DNA of 64,000 nucleotides from Bifidobacterium sp. GTDB lineage: Bacteria; Actinomycetota; Actinomycetes; Actinomycetales; Bifidobacteriaceae. The position numbers were made by a program, and so were the translations under genes. Location: NCBI GenBank assembly GCA_024104275.1, contig JAGGHK010000001.1, forward strand, positions 434,001 to 498,000, in the 5' to 3' direction. The notes beneath the pieces were generated by a model that was given only the letters and a program-made list of their open reading frames with translations, had not been told where the DNA came from and ran no database searches. Position 1 is the first letter of the stretch. The number at the start of each line of letters is the position of its first letter. Shown here one piece after another: positions 9,365-18,080 of the stretch.

Positions 9365-10855
9365 ATGAATACCACTTTCCACAGCACCAGAAGTTCTTCC
9401 GTGAACCTGACCAGCCGTCAAGCCATCCGTCAGGGACTTGCGGATGACGGCGGTCTGTTCGTCACCGACGACCTTGGCAATGAGAAAGTCGATGTCTCCA
9501 CTCTGGTCGGCAAGCCTTATCAGGACATGGCCCGGACCATGCTTGGAGTATTGCTGCCCGATTTTTCAGCTTCTGAGCTTGACGAATGTGTGCGAGCGGC
9601 CTACGGCTCCCAATGGCTCGACAGCGCCATCACTCCCCTGAAGCCGTTGGGCGACACGTATATCCTCGAATTGTTCAACGGGCCGACGAACGCATTCAAA
9701 GACGTGGCGTTGCAGATCCTCCCGCAGTTCATGGCGCGGACTGCAGCAGGAGCGACATCGACAAATGAAAAGGTGATGGTATTGACGGCCACTTCCGGCG
9801 ATACCGGAAAAGCAGCGCTCGCAGGATTTGCAGATACCCCCGGCACTGGCATCACCGTCTTCTACCCCGAAGGCAAAGTCAGCGAAATCCAGCGCCTGCA
9901 GATGACTACTCAAATCGGCTCGAACGTCAATGTCTGCGCGGTCAAAGGCAATTTCGACGACGCACAAACGGCCGTCAAGCGGATTTTCGGCGACAAAAAT
10001 CTTGCAACAAAACTTGAGGAAAGCAACAGCGTTTCGCTTTCGTCTGCCAATTCCATCAACGTCGGCCGACTCGTGCCGCAGGTCATCTATTACTTCTCGG
10101 CTTACGTTCAACTGGTCGAACGCAGTGCCATCAACGTCGGCGATGAGGTCGAGTTCATCGTGCCCACCGGCAATTTCGGCGACATCCTCGCCGGCTACTA
10201 TGCAAAAAAACTCGGCCTGCCCGTCGGCAGGCTCACCGTGGCCAGTGACCGCAACAACGTGCTTTTCGATTTTCTGACCACCGGTATCTACAACCGCGAG
10301 CGCCCATTCTATCAGACTTCCTCGCCGTCGATGGACATTTTGGTCTCCTCTAATCTCGAACGCATGCTCTATTACATGTCCGACGGCGATACAGAGCTTA
10401 TTCGTAGCCTGATGGATAATCTACAGAACATAGGTTCATTTACAATTCCAGATTCTTTGCTTAAACGAATCCGCGGGCTGTTCTCGTGTGGCTGGGCCGA
10501 TGAGAATCAGGTGAGCCATGCCATCACCGATTGCTGGAACGTCAACCATTACATCATCGACCCGCACACCGCCTGTGGTTATCATGTGCTGTCGCAGATG
10601 CCTCGCCAGACGGCAATGCCCCGCGTACTGTTGAGCACCGCCAGCCCTTATAAGTTCCCACGCGTGGTCGGCAAGGCGTTCGGCCTCGATACCGCCGGTA
10701 CCGATTTCGACTGCATGGACCGGCTCTCCGAAGCCACCGGCACCACCGCGCCCAAGAACCTGCGGGGTCTCGAGCACGCTGCCGAACGTTTCACCGACGT
10801 CATCTCCATCGACGAGATGGGCGATTATGTGCATCAGGCCTCAAAACAGCTCTGA
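9365..10855 (+). CDS. thrC: threonine synthase
   Basis: A 496-residue PLP enzyme that converts O-phosphohomoserine to threonine. The PLP lysine lies in LFNGPTNAFKDVALQIL, followed by the Ser/Thr-rich phosphate cup TATSGDTGKAALAGF. The family N-terminal block LTSRQAIRQGLADDGGLFV is present. Length fits the long bacterial/fungal type. The start at 9365 follows a GAGG-containing leader; the longer ORF includes the divergent promoter region and is rejected. It is single-gene and plus strand among minus-strand neighbours. Confidence 0.94.
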   Translation: MNTTFHSTRSSSVNLTSRQAIRQGLADDGGLFVTDDLGNEKVDVSTLVGKPYQDMARTMLGVLLPDFSASELDECVRAAYGSQWLDSAITPLKPLGDTYILELFNGPTNAFKDVALQILPQFMARTAAGATSTNEKVMVLTATSGDTGKAALAGFADTPGTGITVFYPEGKVSEIQRLQMTTQIGSNVNVCAVKGNFDDAQTAVKRIFGDKNLATKLEESNSVSLSSANSINVGRLVPQVIYYFSAYVQLVERSAINVGDEVEFIVPTGNFGDILAGYYAKKLGLPVGRLTVASDRNNVLFDFLTTGIYNRERPFYQTSSPSMDILVSSNLERMLYYMSDGDTELIRSLMDNLQNIGSFTIPDSLLKRIRGLFSCGWADENQVSHAITDCWNVNHYIIDPHTACGYHVLSQMPRQTAMPRVLLSTASPYKFPRVVGKAFGLDTAGTDFDCMDRLSEATGTTAPKNLRGLEHAAERFTDVISIDEMGDYVHQASKQL

Positions 10856-10898
10856 TGGGTCAGGCCAAATCCCAGAGTTCGGCAATGTCGTAAAATAA

Positions 10899-10945
10899 AA
10901 CGTCCGTCTTGGCGCTTTCCATACCCAGGTGTCAAAACGGACGTT
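10899..10945. terminator. bidirectional terminator hairpin between thrC and the GntR-ABC operon
   Basis: AACGTCCGT (10899-10907) pairs perfectly with ACGGACGTT (10937-10945). On the minus strand the stem is followed by TTATTTTAC, a U-rich tail. On the plus strand the tail is poorer (GGTTTAG). It lies between convergent genes. Confidence 0.65.
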
Positions 10946-10989
10946 GGTTTAGTCGGCTTAGTTGGTTTCCAATATTGTCGACTGTATCA

Positions 10990-11205
10990 TCATCGGGAAT
11001 CCGGTTTATCGTGGTGTCTGAATGCCGAAACTGCCATCCAGACAATCGACGCCAGCATCATCACGCATATGATGGCCGAGACAATGGGATTCAGCGATTG
11101 ATCGAGCGTCCATATCAAAAGACCGATGCCGTTGACCATCAAACCGACTGGAATCGCCAGCCCATATGCCCGACCGGATCTGAACCTACGTTCGTGGCGA
11201 AACAT
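10990..11205 (-). CDS. small membrane protein of the GntR-ABC operon
   Basis: A 71-residue protein with two hydrophobic spans (about residues 15-33 and 40-60) and basic ends (MFRHERRFRSGR). Its ATG overlaps the permease stop as TAATG, and AAGGAATTGTA precedes it, so it is translated with the transporter. It may be a transporter accessory subunit; this is inferred from position only. Confidence 0.65.
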   Translation of the reverse strand: MFRHERRFRSGRAYGLAIPVGLMVNGIGLLIWTLDQSLNPIVSAIICVMMLASIVWMAVSAFRHHDKPDSR

Positions 11206-11915
11206 TACAATTCCTTACGCTCGTAGACACGAACGGAAAGCATGAACGAACAGACGCAGACCACGATGGCGACCAGAACGGCGAAGATCGCGGCCCACGG
11301 CACGACACCGAGTCTCGCCGTGGTTATCCATTCCACCATTCGCTTACGTATGTTATCAGGCATGATTTTCCCGATGAGGAATACGGCGAAGAACAGCAAG
11401 CCCAGTATCGCAAAGCTCCAGCCCATGGCCTTGGTGACCGTAAACTTGTAGAAAATCGGAATCACCATACCGCCAAGGAACAAGGCAACACCGAATACGC
11501 CCAATCCCAATCCGACGAACAACGAAACAGAAGGCTCATCATGATGGAACAAGATGAGCAGGCAGAGCACGCCTTCAATGGCGGTGATGACATCAGCCAC
11601 AAAGCCCAGGGCAAACCGGGCAAAAACCTGATTGAGCCTTGAAACGGGCACAATGCCATTCATGCTGGTATTGCCTGTTGTCTCCTCATTGCTGAACACC
11701 ATCATGGCGGAGAAAGCGGCATACAAGGCGCAAATAGCGGTCACTGCTCCAGCTGCGCCAAAGGTTATGGCCCCATCATCGACAATGAAACCGATAAAAG
11801 TAAACACCAACGGAACCAGTGCGAGAATCCATACCGACCCTTCTCCAGAGGCCGCCAGACGCAGGTAATCGATACGCATCGACCGTTTGACTTGTTTGAT
11901 ATCTATGCTTTTCAT
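11205..11915 (-). CDS. ABC-2-type transporter permease
   Basis: A 236-residue integral membrane protein with six hydrophobic segments beginning near residue 33 (VWILALVPLVFTFIGFIV) and ending near 230. Its layout matches the ABC-2 permeases that pair with YtrA-regulated ATPases. The loop SNEETTGNTSMNGIVPVSRLNQV is characteristic of this group. The ATG at 11915 overlaps the ATPase stop as ATGA and has GGGGAG upstream. It probably exports or senses a cell-envelope-active compound; the substrate is unknown. Confidence 0.85.
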   Translation of the reverse strand: MKSIDIKQVKRSMRIDYLRLAASGEGSVWILALVPLVFTFIGFIVDDGAITFGAAGAVTAICALYAAFSAMMVFSNEETTGNTSMNGIVPVSRLNQVFARFALGFVADVITAIEGVLCLLILFHHDEPSVSLFVGLGLGVFGVALFLGGMVIPIFYKFTVTKAMGWSFAILGLLFFAVFLIGKIMPDNIRKRMVEWITTARLGVVPWAAIFAVLVAIVVCVCSFMLSVRVYERKEL

Positions 11916-12880
11916 CGTGCCTTGCTCCCCTCTTCGTGGCGACACGGACCCGCGGCGCGGCCGTTGGTCAGTCGGATGATGTCATCGATGCTCACCGGCT
12001 CGACATGCAACTCGTGATCGGCTTGTACCAGCTCGTTGACTCGTTCCGTATGTACCAAGGCGTCGAAACCGGTGAGGTAGCTGCGGACACCCACAGCAAC
12101 CGGGTTGACGGCGTCGAGCTCGTCCGGTCCTCCCTTGACCAGCCTGAACGCATCATCGAACTCGTCCTTGGAACCGGTGAAATACAACTTGCCTTGCGTG
12201 ATGTAGGTGATCAGGTCGGCGGCGTGTTCGAGATCGCTGGTGATGTGGGTGCTGAACAGGACGCTGTGCTGCCCGTCCTCGATGTAGCGTTGCAGTATGT
12301 CCATCAGGTCGTCGCGCGCCAACACGTCGAGGCCGCTGGTCGGCTCGTCCAGAATCAGCAGTTTGGCGTCATGGCTCAGGGCGGCGGCGAGCATGAGCTT
12401 CATCTGCATGCCGCGCGAAAGATCCTTGACCTTCTTTTTGGTGTCGATGCCGAATTGCTTGAGATAGTCGGCAAACAACGCGTGATTCCACGTCGGATAC
12501 GCCGCCATCATGGATTCCTCGGCCATTTTGACCGTCCAGTAGGTCGAGAAATAGCTGGAATCGAAGACGACGCCAAGCTGCTCCTTGACTTTCACCTCGT
12601 CGGCGATGTTGTCGAGGTCCAGCACGCTGATCGAACCGGCATCGCGATGGATCATGTTGAGGATGAGCTTGATGAGCGTCGATTTGCCGGCTCCGTTGGG
12701 GCCGATGAGGCCCATGATGTAGCCCATCGGCAGGTCGAAGGTCACCGGACCGAGACTGAAACCAGAACCGTAGCTCTTCGCTACGTCGGTAACGCTCAGT
12801 GCCATTGGTTCGGCAACGTTACCGACGGCAACGTTGCCTGCTTCAGACTTGACTGTTGTAGGTGATGACTGTGTCATCAT
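11912..12880 (-). CDS. ABC transporter ATP-binding protein
   Basis: A 322-residue ATPase. It has Walker A GPNGAGKST (about residue 60), signature LSRGMQMK and Walker B LLILDEPTSGLD, then the H-loop STHITSD. The C-terminal 80 residues are a regulatory-like extension found in this ABC-2 group. The start at 12880 is chosen for AGGAAAGG upstream. It is the second gene of the GntR-ATPase-permease-small protein operon. YtrB of Bacillus is the closest named relative in layout, but the substrate cannot be inferred. Confidence 0.9.
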   Translation of the reverse strand: MMTQSSPTTVKSEAGNVAVGNVAEPMALSVTDVAKSYGSGFSLGPVTFDLPMGYIMGLIGPNGAGKSTLIKLILNMIHRDAGSISVLDLDNIADEVKVKEQLGVVFDSSYFSTYWTVKMAEESMMAAYPTWNHALFADYLKQFGIDTKKKVKDLSRGMQMKLMLAAALSHDAKLLILDEPTSGLDVLARDDLMDILQRYIEDGQHSVLFSTHITSDLEHAADLITYITQGKLYFTGSKDEFDDAFRLVKGGPDELDAVNPVAVGVRSYLTGFDALVHTERVNELVQADHELHVEPVSIDDIIRLTNGRAAGPCRHEEGSKAR

Positions 12881-13014
12881 CGTATTCCTTTCCTGTTCTC
12901 CGATGAACCGATAAAGTTTCGATAAAGCCTTCATTGGCAATTGAATGAGAGACGGCTAGTAAGCGTTCTGCAACGACAGCGTTACCCACACATTTCCATT
13001 CCCGCCGGTGAATC

Positions 13015-13392
13015 TCACTTGGCTTTCTTATACTCAGTCTCGAGCAAATCCATCAGGTCAATAAGCGGGATATCAGCAGCTTTGGCCGCCGCTCCCACCT
13101 GACGCAAGGCATTGCGCACCTGGTCGGTGAGCTTCTTCTTCATTCGTTCATCGCCCTTTTCGGCGACGAACGTTCCTTTGCCCTGCACATTGACGACGAT
13201 GCCCTCGTCCGCCAGCTCGTTGTAGGCACGGGTGACGGTGAGCACGGAGATGCGCAGTTCCCGTGCCAGCTTGCGCAGGCTAGGCAGCGCTTCCCCGCCC
13301 TTGAGCTCGCCGTTCAACACGGCCTCGCGGATCTGCCGTTTGATTTGCTCGTAGATCGGTTCTCCGGACACGGATGAGATGATCAGTTTCAT
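13015..13392 (-). CDS. GntR-family (YtrA subfamily) transcriptional repressor
   Basis: A 125-residue regulator. It has an N-terminal winged helix (PIYEQIKRQIREAV, then PSLRKLARELRISVLTVTRAYNELADEGIV) and only a short C-terminal helical segment, which is the YtrA type that lacks a ligand-binding domain. It is the first gene of the ABC operon. A promoter with an overlapping palindrome lies just upstream, consistent with autorepression relieved by cell-wall stress as in Bacillus YtrA. The inducer is unknown. Confidence 0.92.
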   Translation of the reverse strand: MKLIISSVSGEPIYEQIKRQIREAVLNGELKGGEALPSLRKLARELRISVLTVTRAYNELADEGIVVNVQGKGTFVAEKGDERMKKKLTDQVRNALRQVGAAAKAADIPLIDLMDLLETEYKKAK

Positions 13393-13453
13393 CTATGCCC
13401 CTTTCTGTTCTGATCAATGTCCAGCAAAACTCCTGATTCACATCAACAGTTCT

Positions 13454-13495
13454 ACTGTTACATATAACTATATAACAGTTAATCTCACTGTGCAA
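13454..13495 (-). promoter_or_regulatory. promoter with overlapping GntR operator palindrome
   Basis: On the minus strand the -35 TTGCAC (13490-13495) and -10 TATAGT (13467-13472) are spaced by exactly 17 bases. The -10 is embedded in a palindrome with arms ACTGTTA (13454-13460) and TAACAGT (13473-13479) separated by 12 AT-rich bases. Binding there would block polymerase, so this is the probable autoregulatory operator of the GntR protein. ACTGTT half-sites recur nearby. Confidence 0.78.
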
Positions 13496-13592
13496 GTTAA
13501 TAGCACAACAGTGCGTCTTCCTTGAAATTGCAGGCAAAATTCATGTTGAATGTAATAAATTTTGTGTAATTGCTAACGTACTTTAATCCGTA

Positions 13593-14252
13593 TCAAAGAA
13601 CTTTGGGAGCATCGGCAAAGTCGCTGATGACACCATCCGCCATTACTTTGATAGCCGGCCTGTCATCCAGCGAGTAGTCGTCTTCCATCGCCCAGACATG
13701 CATACCTGCAGACTTCGCAGCCTTCACTGCCACCAGCAAATCCTCAAACACCGTGCAATCCTTGGCGGCAACACCCAGATGCGAAGCAGCGGCCAGATAA
13801 ACCTCAGGGCTGTGCTTGCTTTTCGCGTTGGTATCCTCCACACTCACCACCACATCGAAGTACTGGCGAATGCCCACATGCTCCATGCCGACTTCACGTA
13901 CCTGTGGTGAAAGCGATGTCGCCACCGCCAAACGCGCGCCACTCGACTTCAGATAATCCAGATACTCGACCGCATGCGGTTTCGCTTCAACTGTAGTTCC
14001 ATACGCTTCAAGCACCATCGAATCCCACAGCTTGGCCAGCTCGGCTGGAGTGTCGTGCAGCCCATAGCGCTCAATCGTGTAGCGAGCCACCTCCTCAGGC
14101 CGCATCGCATTGACAACGCCCATATAATCTTCGGTCAAAGGGATATTACGGCTGCGGAAGAAGTCGATATCGACCTGGTGCCACACGTCCATCGAATCGA
14201 GCAATGTCCCGTCAAGGTCGAAAATAGCTGCTTTACCTTCATTAATTTTCAT
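13593..14252 (-). CDS. HAD-superfamily phosphatase, beta-phosphoglucomutase-like
   Basis: A 219-residue HAD subfamily IA hydrolase. Motif I FDLDGTLLDSMDVW lies at residues 11-24, motif II VATSLS, motif III Lys in SKHSPEVYLAAA, and motif IV is VFEDLLVAVKAA. It has a four-helix cap. The substrate could be a sugar phosphate or another small phosphoester. It starts 13 bases after the recN stop, so it is probably the last gene of the nadK-recN unit. Confidence 0.87.
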   Translation of the reverse strand: MKINEGKAAIFDLDGTLLDSMDVWHQVDIDFFRSRNIPLTEDYMGVVNAMRPEEVARYTIERYGLHDTPAELAKLWDSMVLEAYGTTVEAKPHAVEYLDYLKSSGARLAVATSLSPQVREVGMEHVGIRQYFDVVVSVEDTNAKSKHSPEVYLAAASHLGVAAKDCTVFEDLLVAVKAAKSAGMHVWAMEDDYSLDDRPAIKVMADGVISDFADAPKVL

Positions 14253-14265
14253 ACATCTGAACCTT

Positions 14266-16074
14266 TTACAGCTCGCTAGAGTTTAAGAGCTCTTGGGCGT
14301 GGCTCAGGGACGTCGCGGATTCGCTGCCTGAAAGCATTCTGGCAATTTCATGGATGCGGGCATTACCGGTGACCTCATTGACAGTTGTTTCAACCGGCGC
14401 CTTCGAACCAGCACTTGGGGCACTGCCTTTACTCACCACGAACTGGCTGTCAGCCCACGAGGCGACCTGTGCCAAATGCGTGACCACGATGACTTGGGAG
14501 GTCTGTGCGAGTTTGGCCAAGCGCTTGCCCAGTTCGACCGCGGCCTTGCCTCCCACTCCGGCATCGACTTCATCAAAGATGAATGTCATATCCGACGAAC
14601 CGACAGTCCGCTTTTCAGCCACGGACAACTCCAAAGCAAGCATGAGTCGGCTCAGTTCGCCTCCGGACGCGCTTTTACCCATCGGGAGTTGCGGTGAGCC
14701 CGGGAATGGGGTGAACAGAAATTCGATGTCGTCGATGCCATTGGCGTCCAATGGCCAAGTAACTGATGTGGTCTGCATCTCGCCGTTTTTGCCGGCTGTC
14801 TTATCCTTCGCCGCCAAGTTGCGACGCATCACCCGAATCTCGAGACCAGAACCAGCCATGGCCAAAGCGGAAAGTTCCTTAGTGACGGTATTGGCCAAAG
14901 CCGTAGCAGCAAGCTTTCTCTTCTTGCTCAACGTCTCAGCCGCTTTGATTGCCACATCAAAAGCCTGTTTGCGCTGTGCCTTGATCTCTTCGACCTTTTC
15001 AGGCGACGCATCCAGATCCTCCACCTCGAATGCAGCCTTATCCCGCCAGGCGATGACATCCTCGAGTGTCGGCCCCCAACGGCGCGTCAGCTCGTCAAGT
15101 TCGTGAATACGGGCGTTGATAGCATCCAAGCCCTCGGCATCCTCATCGGTATCGACTTCATTGGATAGCGAAAAGACTATATCGGAAAGATCGGCGTTCA
15201 ACGATTCCAGACGGTCTGCAGCCTCGCCAAAAACGCCTCCCACATGAATGGTACGCAACGCCTGTATAGCATGAGTGATGGCGTCGGAAGCACCTTGCGT
15301 GTCGCTGTCAGAATCCACCTGTGAAGCGTCCAAGGCTGAAAGTGCGGAACCGACACCTTGGGCTATTTCGGCAGCATTTTCGACACGCGAACGCTTTTCC
15401 TTGAGTTCTTCATCCTCGCCCGGTTTGGGATCCACTTTGTTGATCTGTTCGATGGATTCCCGCAGATAATCCGCCCGCTGACGGGTGGAAGCCTCCTGAT
15501 TGGTGACATTGCTGAACCTCTGGTCTATCGTCTGAAGCTGTTCCCAGGCCTGACGATACGCATTCCGCTCTGCACCATCGTCGGCGGCCATGTCTAGGAA
15601 TTCACGTTGCCGCGACGGCGAAGCAAGACGCAGCTGATCGGCCTGACCATGTATGGTCACGAGCTCTGCGGCCACGTTGCCAAGCACGTTCCTGGGCACG
15701 CTATGGCCGCATAACACCGCACGGGAACGCCCGGACGCCGGTACGGTTCGGGAGAGAAAAAGCTCACGACGACCTATTTCATCAGGATCTGGATCGGTTT
15801 CTTCCCCATTGATATCGAGCACTCCGGCATCCTGCGCCAAACTGGCCGCCTTGCCGTTCTCGTCGACATCGAAGATACCTTGTGCCCAAGCTGAGTCCGC
15901 TCCGGCCGCAACTCGTCCGACACTTGCCGTTGCACCTGAAATTAGCCGAATGGCACTGAGTAACATGGATTTGCCTGCGCCGGTTTCGCCGGTAATCGCG
16001 GTCATACCTTTGCTCGGCGTCAGCACCGCTGAATGAATAGGCCCGAGATTACGCACTTCCAGTTCTTCAAGCAT
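14266..16074 (-). CDS. recN: DNA repair protein RecN
   Basis: A 602-residue SMC-like ATPase of double-strand break repair. Walker A GETGAGKSMLLSAIRL is near residue 30. A long coiled-coil middle follows (about 160-400). The ABC signature ASGGELSRLMLALE and Walker B MTFIFDEVDAGVGG are near the C-terminus, followed by QVIVVTHLAQVAS. Length is near the family norm. It starts five bases after the nadK stop, which is the conserved nadK-recN pair. Confidence 0.95.
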   Translation of the reverse strand: MLEELEVRNLGPIHSAVLTPSKGMTAITGETGAGKSMLLSAIRLISGATASVGRVAAGADSAWAQGIFDVDENGKAASLAQDAGVLDINGEETDPDPDEIGRRELFLSRTVPASGRSRAVLCGHSVPRNVLGNVAAELVTIHGQADQLRLASPSRQREFLDMAADDGAERNAYRQAWEQLQTIDQRFSNVTNQEASTRQRADYLRESIEQINKVDPKPGEDEELKEKRSRVENAAEIAQGVGSALSALDASQVDSDSDTQGASDAITHAIQALRTIHVGGVFGEAADRLESLNADLSDIVFSLSNEVDTDEDAEGLDAINARIHELDELTRRWGPTLEDVIAWRDKAAFEVEDLDASPEKVEEIKAQRKQAFDVAIKAAETLSKKRKLAATALANTVTKELSALAMAGSGLEIRVMRRNLAAKDKTAGKNGEMQTTSVTWPLDANGIDDIEFLFTPFPGSPQLPMGKSASGGELSRLMLALELSVAEKRTVGSSDMTFIFDEVDAGVGGKAAVELGKRLAKLAQTSQVIVVTHLAQVASWADSQFVVSKGSAPSAGSKAPVETTVNEVTGNARIHEIARMLSGSESATSLSHAQELLNSSEL

Positions 16075-16079
16075 CAGAT

Positions 16080-17057
16080 TTACCTTTCAGATGAACCTTG
16101 TTGTCCGTTGATCTCACGCCGAGACGCTTTGACCTTGTTCTCATCGGCGATGATGCTTTCCCGCTTGCGTTCCTCTAGCCTCGAACGCTGACGAAGACTC
16201 ACGCTGGGAAGGTTGAATTTGGTGACCAAGCGATTGGTGAACGGCACGCCGGAAAGGCTGGCGAGCTTGACGGTCAATGGGGAAAGATGGACGGTGGTCC
16301 GCGTTCCGTATCCAAGTTTCATCTTCCTGCGGCCGTCACAGCAGATCCAGCCTTCGGTCAGGGAATCGTCAATCAGATCGACGGTGAAACGGGAATGTTC
16401 CCCGATCACCATGGGCCGGGTAAACAAGGCATGTGCGGCCAACGGAATCAGCTGCAATGCTTTGACATCCGGCCAGATAATCGGGCCTCCAGCCGAAAAA
16501 GCATAGGCCGTGGAACCAGTCGGGGTCGAAATGATGACACCATCGCAACTGAACGAGCTGGCTTCCACCTCGTCAACACCGACAGAAAGCTCTATCATGT
16601 GGTCACGATCGGCCTGCTGAACAGTGATATCGTTCAACGCCCAATCACTTACCGTCTTTTTCCCGTCAGGGGAAGTCACGGAAACCCTGGCCAGGTTACG
16701 TTCGTCAATCGAATAATCACGGTCGGCGACACGCGCAATGGCCTCACTCAACTGGAAACTTTCGAACTCCGCCAGGAAGCCGACATGGCCCAAGTTGACG
16801 CCGAGAATGGGGACTTCGGTATTGTGGACCAACTCGGCCGCACCCAAAATCGTGCCATCGCCGCCAAGCACTACGACTATTTCGGTGTCGCCGCTGACGA
16901 TGGGCGAAGGCTCGCCGAATTTCGGCGGATCGAGGCTGTCGACAACTCGGACGCTGAAACCGGCGCGCTTCAGCTGCTCGACCGCTTCACGCACAACAAG
17001 ACTGGTCTCGCGAAGCCGAGCATGAGTGACCACCACCGCATGGCGCTTACCGACCAT
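16080..17057 (-). CDS. nadK: NAD kinase
   Basis: A 325-residue enzyme that phosphorylates NAD to NADP. Diagnostic motifs are VVLGGDGTILGAAEL (the GGDG site), LGVNLGHVGFLAEFE, and ALNDITV, then SCDGVIISTPTGSTAYAFSAGGPI. A basic tail of about 35 residues after the conserved domain is unusual in length. The start at 17057 has AGGCAGGG upstream. It diverges from the bactofilin-like gene across a 333-base gap. Confidence 0.94.
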   Translation of the reverse strand: MVGKRHAVVVTHARLRETSLVVREAVEQLKRAGFSVRVVDSLDPPKFGEPSPIVSGDTEIVVVLGGDGTILGAAELVHNTEVPILGVNLGHVGFLAEFESFQLSEAIARVADRDYSIDERNLARVSVTSPDGKKTVSDWALNDITVQQADRDHMIELSVGVDEVEASSFSCDGVIISTPTGSTAYAFSAGGPIIWPDVKALQLIPLAAHALFTRPMVIGEHSRFTVDLIDDSLTEGWICCDGRRKMKLGYGTRTTVHLSPLTVKLASLSGVPFTNRLVTKFNLPSVSLRQRSRLEERKRESIIADENKVKASRREINGQQGSSER

Positions 17058-17325
17058 CGCCCTGCCTCTTTTCCTGCATCAAAACGTTGGAAAACAAATC
17101 CGTTCCTACCCATATCCTAACCGGACAGTGTCTACAAAAGAGCTTACTCCAAGACAAACCGACAAAAGTGGCATCAGCATAGCATCAAAGCATTGAAATG
17201 ACGATCAAAGATACGAAACTTCAATCAAAGGACTGGCATGCAAAAACAATATCCACTATTTTGTAATATCAAGAAACCTTGAATTTTCCGGGTTTTCAGG
17301 CTTTCAATTTCTTTTTTGCCGTAAC
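17058..17325. other. divergent promoter region between nadK and the bactofilin-like gene
   Basis: AT-rich region that must supply minus-strand transcription for nadK-recN and plus-strand transcription for the bactofilin-like gene. ATCAAAG occurs several times (for example near 17184, 17205 and 17224). No confident -35/-10 pair was assigned. Confidence 0.4.
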
Positions 17326-17380
17326 TTCCGGTAATACGGAAAGAAAACAGTCCAAAAGCTATCTTTCAGGATTACCGGAA
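17326..17380 (+). repeat. inverted repeat in the leader of the bactofilin-like gene
   Basis: TTCCGGTAAT (17326-17335) and ATTACCGGAA (17371-17380) are perfect 10-base inverted copies with a 35-base spacer. The downstream arm overlaps the likely ribosome binding region (GGAAAGAAGG) of the gene starting at 17391, so it could be either an operator or an RNA stem that hides the start. Confidence 0.6.
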
Positions 17381-17390
17381 AGAAGGCGAG

Positions 17391-18080
17391 ATGAACCTCA
17401 ACACCTTCGGCGGATGCATCAGGGGCGGTGATTATGATGTCCTCATCGTCCATGGAAACGCCGCAATCAACGAGAACGTGACATTCGACACGCTTGTGGT
17501 CAAAGGGATTCTACAGACGTCGATCTGCAAGGGACGTCGAATCGTTATGGATGGAGGAATACTGAACTCGTCCGGTAAAATCGTTGCCGATTCCCTTTCC
17601 GGACACGGCCGCATCTGTGCCCAACAACACATTTCCTCGCGCAACGTTGCCTTCATCGGTGAGTTGGAAACGCACTCCCGACTTATCGTTAAAGAGTCCA
17701 TCCGGCTGAAAGGCCTGATCAAGGCAGAATCGTTGATCGCATCAAAGGCCAAGGTAACCGGCCATACCAACATCGAACGATACGCCGAAACCGACAGATT
17801 GGAAATAGCGCCGTTACGGACGACCATGTTCGAAAGATTGGGGATGAACGAATATCTTGAGCCAAACAATGTTCAGCGAATCGAAGCCACGAATGTGATG
17901 CTGTGCGACACCATTTGTCAGAAAATCAACGCTGGTTATGTTACGCTTTCCGGTTCTACTCGGGTAGAGAAAGTGACATACGACGGCGACCTGAGGCTCG
18001 ATAGGACTTCCAGCGTCAGGATCATTGAACCTCGTTGGAACATAGATCAGGACGAGGATCTTCAGCGCAAAGTGGCATAA
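17391..18080 (+). CDS. bactofilin-like polymer-forming protein
   Basis: A 229-residue protein made of short beta-strand repeats with regular Gly and hydrophobic spacing (GGDYDVLIVHGNAAINENVTF, DTLVVKGILQTS). This is the pattern of the bactofilin right-handed beta-helix; a second similar block begins near residue 165 (VMLCDTICQKINAGYVTLSGS). Bactofilins form cytoskeletal filaments linked to cell shape and envelope enzymes. It stands alone on the plus strand and splits tlyA from nadK-recN. Its stop overlaps the convergent tlyA end by 19 bases. The assignment rests on pattern, so it is moderately confident. Confidence 0.7.
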   Translation: MNLNTFGGCIRGGDYDVLIVHGNAAINENVTFDTLVVKGILQTSICKGRRIVMDGGILNSSGKIVADSLSGHGRICAQQHISSRNVAFIGELETHSRLIVKESIRLKGLIKAESLIASKAKVTGHTNIERYAETDRLEIAPLRTTMFERLGMNEYLEPNNVQRIEATNVMLCDTICQKINAGYVTLSGSTRVEKVTYDGDLRLDRTSSVRIIEPRWNIDQDEDLQRKVA

